Source: Ovis canadensis (lineage: Eukaryota > Chordata > Mammalia > Artiodactyla > Bovidae). Taken from it: DNA of 64,000 bases. A program made the translations under genes and the position numbers. The stretch covers positions 42,443,001 through 42,507,000 of the forward strand of contig NC_091262.1 in the NCBI RefSeq assembly GCF_042477335.2, written 5' to 3'. Below, in pieces: positions 11,481-21,000 of this stretch. The notes under the pieces are model-generated. The model was not told where the DNA came from, did no database searches, and saw nothing but the letters and a program-made list of their open reading frames with translations. Within the stretch, counting starts at the first letter, position 1; each line of letters opens with the position of its first letter.

Positions 11481-11599
11481 CATGGTGCCGAGCGCACAGC
11501 AGGAGTTTTTGTCACTAAACGTACACATCCAGTCACAGGTAAACAGTGGCCAACTTCCCAGACTTGCCCGCCTCTGCCCTCAATCCCTAAGGAAGGAGA

Positions 11600-11793
11600 A
11601 AGTGAAATAAAATTCGCTCAGTCTTGTCTGACTCTTAGCGACCCCACGGACGATACAGTCCATGAATTCCCCAGGCTAGAATACTGGAGTGGGTAGCCTT
11701 TCCCTTCTCCAGGGCATCTTCCTAACTCAGGGATCGAACCCAGGTCTCCTGCATTGCGGGCAGATTCTTTACCAGCTGAGCCACAAGGGAGAA
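11600..11793 (-). mobile_element. Bov-tA SINE upstream of TM2D3
   Basis: Antisense copy with tail TTCGCTCAGTCTTGTCTG at the left and head CCAGCTGAGCCACAAGGG at the right. Flanks GAGAAAGTGA and GAGAAAAGTGA may be a decayed target duplication. It sits about 200 bases before the TM2D3 start codon, between two CpG-rich stretches. Confidence 0.93.
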
Positions 11794-11967
11794 AAGTGAG
11801 CCTCTTATTCCAGGGGCAGGCAGAGCCCGGGGGTACCTAGCAGCCTTAGCCCGCGGAGCGTGGGGAAGACCGGCTGGGCTGCCGCGCCTGCGCCGGCGCT
11901 GTGGCCCCATCCGGACCGGCTCCCTCGGCGCGCGCCGGCGCCCCGCCCCTCGCGCGTCCCCGCGCGG

Positions 11968-11976
11968 CCGGAAGTG
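11968..11976 (+). promoter_or_regulatory. ETS/GABPA-type site
   Basis: CCGGAAGTG, an exact match to the core consensus, 15 bases before the start codon. Common in TATA-less CpG promoters. Binding is inferred. Confidence 0.55.
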
Positions 11977-11986
11977 AGCGCGCCGG

Positions 11987-11998
11987 CAAGATGGCGGC
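11987..11998 (+). promoter_or_regulatory. YY1-type motif over the start codon
   Basis: CAAGATGGCGGC matches the extended YY1 consensus (AAGATGGCGGC) and contains the ATG. The start context is also strong for translation, with A at -3 and G at +4. Confidence 0.6.
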
Positions 11999-12078
11999 TG
12001 CGGTGGTCCTGCGGCCTCTTTGCCGACTGTGTTGTGTGGTGCTGTTCCTCTCACAGTTCTATATTCTGTCGGGCGGCG
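11991..12078 (+). CDS. TM2D3: TM2D3 exon 1, signal peptide
   Basis: ATG to the donor GTGAGT at 12079. It encodes [20 protein letters not shown] followed by SQFYILSGG and one base of a Gly codon. This is a clear signal sequence with a hydrophobic core ending FLSQFYIL. It ends in phase 1. Confidence 0.95.
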
Positions 12079-15000
12079 GTGAGTTGAGGGCTGGGGGCTC
12101 CCGGACCGCAGGCGAAGGCAGAGTGCGGGAGGAGGGCGCGAGTCGCTGCGGCCGAGTCCGGCGCGGTTTGCCGCCGCCCCTCGGCTCGCTCAGGGACCCG
12201 AAGCCGCGAGCCTCGAACTGGGAGGGCCCGGGGGCTCGGCCGGGGGCGTGGAGCTGTGTCCCGGCCCCGCGCTTGGTCCCAGGTGCTCGCAAACCGGGAC
12301 GAATGTCGACCTCGTTGGGTTTCCCCTTCAGTTCGTGGGCGATCAGGCCTCCAGGTTTGCCCAGGCAGCTGAAGCCTGGAGCGCAGCCGCACCGCCTGAG
12401 GTCTCCGTCTCTCCGGTCGCAGGGTCCTTCAGCGAGGAGCCCTCGCAGCCGCTGCCGCAGGCCATCAAGGACCCGGGGCCCACACGGACCTTCACAGCGG
12501 TGCCCAGGGCGGCAGGTACCGGGCGTTTTCCGTGCTCGTAAATGTGTGTGTTTATATCTAGTGGTCTTTCCCTTTTTGGTGAACATTTCCTGTAGAATAT
12601 GAAATCACTTCCCTGGTGGCTCAGATGATAAAGTGTCTGCCTGCAATGTAGGAGACCCGGGATCAATCCTTGGGTCGGGAAGATTCCCTGGCGAAGGGAA
12701 TGGCAACCCACACCAGTATTCTTGCCGGGAGAGTCCCATGGACAGAGCTTGGCGGGCTACAGTCCGTGGGGTCGCGAAAGAGACGGACACGACTGAGCGA
12801 GTTTCACTTTCCATGTTTTGAACATTTTATTGATTGCATTTTAGGTTATGTGAACTAAAGACAGATGCACAGACCTTTTCTGTAGACAGTCTCGGTATTT
12901 CAATACCTTTCTACATTCCTGCCTCATCTCTTTCCAGTCCCAGGCTCCTCATTCACATCTCTTTTATTTCTAGTATTTTTTCACCTCACCCATCAAGATT
13001 ACCTTCAACCAATATTCCTTTCTCTTCAGAAAATTTCTTGTGCCTCTTGAACCCTGATCCTGATGTTGGGTATTAAAAGGCGCCCGCTTAAAAGAGCTGT
13101 GTGAAATGGGGCGGGGAGGGGAGAAGAGGGTTGGGGTGCAGCGGAGGGGAGGGTGAGGGTGCGGGAAATTCCAGAGGGACTGGTTGAGACTTGGCTTTAA
13201 GTTTGGTGATGCCGCTGGAAGCTGGAGCAAATTACTAACCTTTCAGGCTTCAGAGACATTTTGGTTTTGTGATTCTAAGTGTCCATCCTCCAGCCTCAGT
13301 AGTAATAAGAACAAAACAATAAAGGAAAAAGTGATACTTTGCATCAGTTCAATTCAGTCGCTCAGTCGTGTCCAACTCTGACCCCATGGACTGCAGCATG
13401 CCAGGCTTCCCTGTCCATCACCAACTCCTGGACCTTGCTCAAACTCATGTCCATCGAGTCAGTGATGCCATCCCCTGTCTTCCCCTTCTCCTCCTGCCTT
13501 CAATCTTTCCCAGCATCAGGATCTTTTCCAGTGAGTCAGTTCTTCGCATCAGGTCGCCAAAGTATTGGAGTTTGAGCTTCAGCATCAGTCCTTCCCATGA
13601 ATATTAAGCATTGATTTCTTTTAGGATAGACTGGTTGGATCTCCTTGCACTCCAAGGGACTCTCAAGAGTCTTATCCAGCACCACAGTTCAAAAGCAACA
13701 GTTCTTCGGCGCTCAGGTTTCTTTATAGTCCAACTCTCACATCCATACATGACTACTGGAAAAACCATAGCTTTGGCTAGACGGACCTTTGTTGGCAAAG
13801 TAATGTCTCTGCTTTTTGATATGCTGTGTAGGTTGGTCATAACTTTTCTTCTAAGGAGCAAGCGTTTTTTAATTTCATGGCTGCAGTCACCATCTGTAGT
13901 GATTTCGGAGCCCCACAAAATAAAGTCTTTCACTCTTTCCATTGTTTCCCCATCTGTTTGCCATGAAGTGACCCAGATGCCACGACCTTTGTTTTTTGAA
14001 TGTTGAGTTTTAAGCCAGGTTTTTCACTCTCCTCTTTGACTTTCAACAAGAGGCTCTTTAGTTCCTCTTTGCTTTCTGCCATAAGGGTGGTGTCATCTGC
14101 ATATCTGAGGTTATTGGTATTTCTCCCGGCAATCTTGATTCCAGCTTGTGCTTCATCCAGCCCGGCATTTTGCATGATGTACTCTGATATTTTGCATAAT
14201 TGCCCACTTAATAGTGACTTTAAGTAGGATCAGTTTTAAATGAGTGTCAGTGTGCTTTGCCGAACGAAACCTTGTTCTCTGTAGTTTCATCCCTGTAGAG
14301 TTCCATTACTTCAGTGAACTGAAATTAGCAGCCATATATTATTCTTCTATTAAAGTCTGCTAGAAGACATCAGCATACTTGAGTTTAAAACATAGATTAT
14401 TTTATAGAAAAAGCACAAGAATTTTTGAGTCTTTCGGACAGTTTTTGAGAGCTTTTCTTCCTTCCTGAGAACAGTGTTTACAATTTTGGTCATCTCTTAA
14501 CTCGTAGCAATATATTATACTCCTGGGTAGGCTGGCTGGAAAAAAAGAACTGTAACCCACTGAATAAGTTGCTGATATTAAGAACTATTTGTACTTTGGT
14601 AGTGTAAAACTGCATATTCCTTGCAGATTGTGCCTTGTGGAAGTACCGTTGTGTAACAATGACAGTATATCTTCTGGGGGTGGTTCCTTGTTGTACTGAT
14701 TCTGTTCGAGGGTCAGTGGCTTCACTTAAAAATTAGTGAATTCAAGTGAAAAGCACAGTGGATTGGAAACGGAGAGATGTGGATTCTGATTCCAGTTCCA
14801 CCCGCCCTCTGTGATCTTGAACAAACTTTACCATCTGTAAGCCTTTGTTTTTTCATCTTGTAACACAATAAACTTTTTGCAGTCCTGATTTATTACTGGC
14901 ACCATATATGTATGTTATGCTGATGATTGTGTTCCTTAACCTTGGAAAATTGCTTTTATCTGTTATTCTAATCCATATTCTAAGAGAATAAGCTTCTCTC

Positions 15001-18000
15001 TCGCCCCTTGCAGAAAGTACCGATATCCCACCTTATGTGATGAAGTGTCCGAGCAATGGCCTGTGTAGCAGACTTCCTGCAGACTGTATAGATTGCAAGA
15101 CCAATTTTTCCTGTGTCTATGGGAAGCCTGTCACTTTTGACTGCACAGTCAAACCTTCTGTTACCTGTGTTGTAAGTACTGCAACTTATGAATTCTTAAT
15201 AAACTCACTGTAAAGCTTAAGTTATAAATAGAGTTTAGATGTGAACAGGGGAAAATTGAGAAAGTACTCTACATTTTAAAAGTAAGATTTGAGGAGTAAA
15301 GTCCACTTTATCAGATGAAACTTCTGTCTCCTAGCAAGGTTTGGTGTAAGGATTCAGATAGCAATTTTCTGACATAAGACTAAACTGAAGTAATTGTCAG
15401 ACTGCTTATAACAAGTAGGGCATAGAACAGGCTCAAGGGCGCCCACTGTTGTGCATCAGCAATGACCCTGTTAGAGTTGTCACACTGCAGCCTGTCTCTA
15501 ATATTTACAGCTCTCAGAACACCTGCTTCAGAGCTCGGTTCCTGGAGGCAGCCCTACACCTGCTGAGTGTGACCAGGTCAGGGAGATTCACATATGTGCA
15601 TTCTTGAATGGTTGGACCAGGTAAATTACTGCGCACTTCGTTGTAGTCCCAGCATCTGGGTGAGATAGAGAGTAGAAATGAATAACAAAGCAGTGTCTAC
15701 TCTTGGCCTTGCCAGGCCCAGCTCTGAGATTTATTCATCTGTCTCCCGTTTAATCAGGAGATGGACCTAGAGCAGCTTTTCCTAAAGTGTTTCTGTGGAG
15801 CCCTTGTTGTGGGAGGTGGTCAAGAAAACACAGATTCTAGGTCATGTTCTCTTTAGCGGATTTCCATTGACCCAGTGATTCTCGCTTAGACAAGATACCT
15901 TTCCCCAGCTGTCCTTTGGACCCTGGTCTGCAGAGGGCTAGATTAGAAAGTTTCTCCCCTCCCCCCAACCCATGCTCTTTCTGTTTCTCCTGAAGTCCAG
16001 TATCAGGAGAAGGCCTGAGGGAGGCTTCACTCCAAGGGGGCATGAAATTTTATGTGGCCTCAGCATCTGGATGTAGTGTTGGTAAACTTCAGTATATGTC
16101 ACTTTCGTGTATCAGTGTTGCTCTTGAAATCGCTCTGGAAAACTGAGCTAGCTGGCGGGGAGTCTTCATGACCGCCCTTGGATTATCAGTTAGTCTTTGT
16201 TGCTTCATCTTAAATAGAATTTTCTCCCTACTCACCTAATAACAAAACCTGTTTGATGGCTTTTGAAATCACATGCTTCGTAAGTCTGGCACATAGTAGG
16301 TACCTTGTGGAAAATGAGAAAACCCTGATGGCTGAGGAGAGCTTTTCCCAGAATGAGCCTACTTTGTTTGCCGTAGTGTCTTGGACATTCAGCTCTCACA
16401 ACTGGTTCCTGAGTGAAACTTAGTTTTTCATTTCTTCCTCCTTTAGGTGTTCACAAAAAACAGGTGGTTTCATTTTTCAGAAAATAGCAGAGGACAGGAG
16501 AAATGACAAAGGTGGAGAAATGACAAAACTCAGGGAGGGACTTTTCCTAGCTGATCCTGTCCCTGGTCCGTTCTCAGCCCTTGGCTGAGACACGCCCTGG
16601 AAGCACTCTTTCCCTCCTCACACCTCAAGTGCTTTCATCTCACCTGCTTCGTGACTAGCCAGTCAACACTAATCCTGTACAGTAGCAGGTGCCCAGCCCC
16701 CAGAGGTGGCTTTTGAAGGTAATCTCAAGAGCATCTGGTGGTCTGTTTCTTCTCAGAAACGAAGAGCAGTCAAACAATTGGCTGTCAGGAGCTGTGGGTC
16801 CCAGGAGTGCTGTGGCTGTGATTTGGGGCCGGCCCGGTGTTCTTCCCTTGGTGTTTAAGATCATTGCAGGTGTATACGCAAGCATTCTTCCTCTCACCTG
16901 TTGCATTCACCCCCTTCCCTCCCCTTACCTTATGTTGAACTTCAGATTAATAGAAGGAAATAAACTCTTCTCATCCTTCTAATGTGCACTTATAGGGACT
17001 CAAGCCAAGGGAATCTCACCTGGATGACACTAGTCAAAGAAATTGTTTTATAATGTATATAAATAGAAGTAAGTGCAGAAATCCAGCTGTAATGGAAACT
17101 GCCAGGCCAGCTGATATCAGCTGGAGATGTGTTTGACAAAAATGGTTTTTGTTTCTGTTACTTGGAGGAGAGCTCAGTCTGCTAGTGTAAGTGAGGCAAG
17201 TTTAATTCCTTTAGGTAGGTTCTGTATTCTCAATAATGACAGTTGTGTCACAGAGGGAAAGGTATTTACCACATATGAGCTCTTGTTGGGGTCTGTACTT
17301 TTTTGTGGTGTGAAAGTGGACTTAGTGAATGCTAGGGTGCCCAGGTGCCCATTGGAAAAAAGTAGAATCCCTATTTTGTCCAAAGTAAATTCCAGATAGA
17401 TGCCAGACTTTGTGTGAGAAGATGAAACCTCAAAGTACCAGAGAAAGTGTGAGAGTTTTGTTATCGTCTCAAAGTGGGGAATATTTTTCTAAGTATGAAA
17501 TAAAGTTTAGAAGTTATACAAGAAAGAATCTATACATTTGACTACTAAAGATGAGAGGTTTCTGCATGACCTTAAAAAGCATAAAGGCCAGAGATAAATG
17601 ACAAACAATGAAAAAGTTTTTTGAACACATGTGACAAGTAATATACTAATACCCATAATGTATCAATACATCCAAAAAGCCAATGAGAAAAAGATGACAT
17701 TCCAGTAGAAAAATGGTGCTAGAGCATGAGCACATGGTTCATAGCAAAGGAAATACAGGTGGACTTTCAACTTGTATTTGAAAGGTGCTTAATTTTCTCG
17801 TAGTTTAATACAAATTAATGCATTTTTTTAACCTGTCAGATTGGCAAAACAGTCAGAGTTTGATAACACTTTTCTTGAAGGTGTAAGAGACAAACATTGC
17901 TGTGTCTTGTCAGTAGATGGGTGGATTAGTCAGCCTGTGGTAGACAGTTTGTCTCATCTCTGAAAGCTGCAGGCTTCCCTGGTGCCTCAGAAGGTAAAGC

Positions 18001-21000
18001 ATCTGCCTGCAATGTGGGAGATACGGGTTCTATCCCTGAGTCAGGAAGATCCCCTGGAGAAGGAAATGACAACCCCCTCCAGTACTCTTGCCTTGAAAAT
18101 TCCATGGACGGAGGAGCCTGATAGGCTACAGTCCATGGGGTTGCAAAGAGTTGGACACGACTGAGTGACCTCACTTTTTTTCTTTCTGAAACGTACAGAT
18201 GCATGTAAGCTTTGACCTGGCAGTTCCATATCTAGGAATTCATCTAACAGGTGTTGCTTATTGCACATTGATACACATAAGTATGCCTAAGAATATTCTT
18301 AGCTGCATTGTTCACCCAGCAAGGTTGGAAGCAAGCTGAATGTCCAAGAAAGAGCAGTTCACTTTGCAGCTCACTGTGTAGTGAAATAAATACATTGCAG
18401 CTGTTGAGAAGAACTAGGTAGCTCCAGAGATGTTTACTGATACCTCAGAATTAAGTGAAAGTAATTATCAGTGGGAACATTAAATTAGAAAAAGAAGACG
18501 CGTATCTGATGTAAGCATGCCCATGCATAGAACAGACTCCCTGGAAGACCAGCATGGATGAGCTGTGGTCAGTGCTGAGGGCCTGGCAGGGCCAGCCATA
18601 TCTTTATTCTCCTCTTGTCTCCCAGAGTTTGTACCATGTACACTGTCTGCCTAGTGTTGAAAAAAAAAAACAGGTTGATAAGAAACATGTGTTACAGATG
18701 CATCACTAGAAATATGCAGACATTTACAATAATAATGCTTAAATCAAGCAGTGCCTTACACTCATGAATACTGCCCTTATAAGTGGTTTTTGCATTAATA
18801 AAAAAAAATTAGTAAATATGATACTTCCCGAGGTGATTGTGTTACCATTTAAATACAGTTTTGAAAAGTATGATTTATAGCATAATATCAAGTGGTGGTG
18901 AAAGGGTACAAAATGTTTTCAGTATAATTCCATGCATGTAAAACTGTATCACAGGAAGCAAAAATGAAAGAAGGTTAGACAGTGCTTCTCTCTGGAGAAG
19001 TTACCAGTTTTCCTATAATTTCCAAATGTGCAACATACAAGCACATGGGGTGCTCTTACAGGCAGAAAACAAATTTAAAGTTGAAATGGAAAACTCTTGT
19101 TTCGAGGCTCAGGGCCACAGTAGCACTGGCTGAACCTCTCCAAGAGGTTCTTTCTAAGTTGGGGATGGTCTTCTGCGGGTGCCTCTGGGTGGGTCCTGTT
19201 GGGTACTCCTGGGAGTGTAACAGCAGTGACTGCCCTGGGTCTCAGGACCTCAGGGACTCCTAGGAAGAGTTGAGACCCGGTAGGCAGGCTGTTCCTCCAG
19301 GAGCATCCAGCTGGGCCCGGACTCCCACGTACTGCACAGTACTTTGAGGAGAGGGACTCATATGCCCTGTCAGCTCTCTTGTGTCTCTGGGGCTTCATCA
19401 AGTGCCTTGCCTTTCTTCTGTGTTATGTAAGTACGCGTGTGTGTTATTAAAAATTTAGCCAAAGTAACAGTGATGAAGTAATCTTATCCTGATAACCTTT
19501 GATAGTTTGATGTGCGTTTACCTAGGTATTTTTTCTTAGGTATATATTTTGGGCTATATACTTATGATCCTAGATCATGGCATACCCATTTGTTTTGCAT
19601 ACATATTGGCTTGGTACCTGTTTGTCCGCCACTTCCTCCAGATCTTAAATAGAAGTGTTTTTGACACTTGTACCTTGTAACTATGTAGTTTTATTGACAT
19701 ATTGACAAGCTGGGTTATGATTGAATAGCTGTGTCCTTTGTAGGATCCAGACTTCAAATCCCAGAAGAGTTTCGTCCTCAACATGACCTGCAGGTTCTGC
19801 TGGCAGCTCCCGGAGGCTGACTACGAGTGCGTCAGCTCCAGCAACTGCAGGGCGGTGTCCTGCCCTCGGCAGCGCTATGCAACCAACTGCACTGTGCGGG
19901 ACCACATCCACTGCCTGGGTGAGTTGGCTGAGGGAGGCTTCTGGGCAGAGTGCTCTTCTTCAGGCGTACTTGCAGAACCATCGCAGAAGTTTGAGAATTA
20001 GGTTTCAATTGTGTAGTCAAAAATGTTTACCAGCACCTTTTAGTTATGCCAGTTCTGTTATCTTTTAAAACGTAGTATTTCATAAAATAAAAATGTATAA
20101 GGTGTAGAGCATAATGTGTGATTGAGTCTCCCCCAGGTTAACAGCCAAAACATCTGATGCCATCGAAACTGCCAGAGTGTTTCCTGCCCCTTCTTTAGGG
20201 GTGGCACCCTTTTGAGGTTTCTTATGATCCCAATCCCTTCCTTTAAGTTTTTTATGGTTGTCCCGAAGGCAATGGCAACCCACTCCAGTACTGTTGCCTG
20301 GAAAATCCTATAGACGGAGGAGCCTGGTAGGCTGCAGTCCATGGGGTCGCTAAGAGTCGGATACGACTGAGCAGCTTCGCTTTCACTTTTCACTTTCATA
20401 CACTGGAGAAGGAAATGGCAACTCACTCCAGTGTTCTTGCCTGGAGAATCCCAGGGACGGGGGAGCCTAGTGGGCTGCCGTCTATGGGGTCACACAGAGT
20501 TGGACACGACTGAAGTGAGTTAGCAGCAGCATGTGTGTGCTAGAATACAGTATGGTATATTATTCAGTAAATGTGTGAATAGTAGCAGGCTGCTTATGGT
20601 CTCCGGGGACTTGTTTCGTTTCATCGTTATGGCTCTAAGATTCTTCAGCTTGTCCTCTTTTTTTCACTTCTTTATAATAACCTGTTGTAAGATTATATCA
20701 TAGTTTATCTGCTCTCTGATGTATTTGGACTATTTGCCTTTTTTTTTTTTGTACAAACCGTGCTGCTCTTCAAGCTTCTGTGTCTCTTCTCACACGTGTA
20801 CAGGGGTGTGTCTGGCATGCACTCTCTGGCATGTGTTCTTTTCCATGTGATTGTGTTTGTTCACACTCCTGCCAGTGGTGCACAGCTGTTAGTGAGGATC
20901 CACATCGTCTCCAATACTCGTCCCTAAGTTTTGTTTTTTCTTATAGACTTCTATGAATTCTTTTAAATTTTGGATAGTAACCTTTGATGGCCTTAAAATC

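Larger units (their letters stand above)
11800..12540 (+). promoter_or_regulatory. TM2D3: TM2D3 CpG-island promoter
   Basis: Dense CpGs run from about 11830 through exon 1, intron 1 and exon 2, with no TATA box seen. A GC box on the reverse strand (GCCCCGCCCC, 11940-11949), an ETS-type site and a YY1-type motif are present. This is a typical housekeeping promoter layout. The exact transcription start cannot be read from sequence. Confidence 0.75.
12516..15013 (+). other. TM2D3 intron 2, 2.5 kb
   Basis: GT-AG intron holding one sense Bov-tA (12605-12812) and one antisense BovB (13345-14184). The sequence at 12813-13331 and 14198-15013 shows no repeat or gene I can name. A purine-rich GGGGAGGG stretch lies near 13110-13160. 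Confidence 0.7.
15172..19743 (+). other. TM2D3 intron 3, 4.6 kb
   Basis: GT-AG intron. An old sense L1 piece (17390-18480) with a Bov-tA inside, and probably another L1 3' piece near 18880-19080, are the only repeats recognised. 15172-17389 and 19080-19743 hold no gene or named repeat. Open frames there (16655-16906, 18982-19263, 19075-19401) show no family resemblance. Confidence 0.6.

Noticed and set aside
11901-12602. 233-codon frame across TM2D3 exon 1
   Set aside because: It begins with GTG, not ATG, and reads through the exon 1 donor into intron 1. The real protein starts at 11991 and splices at 12078.
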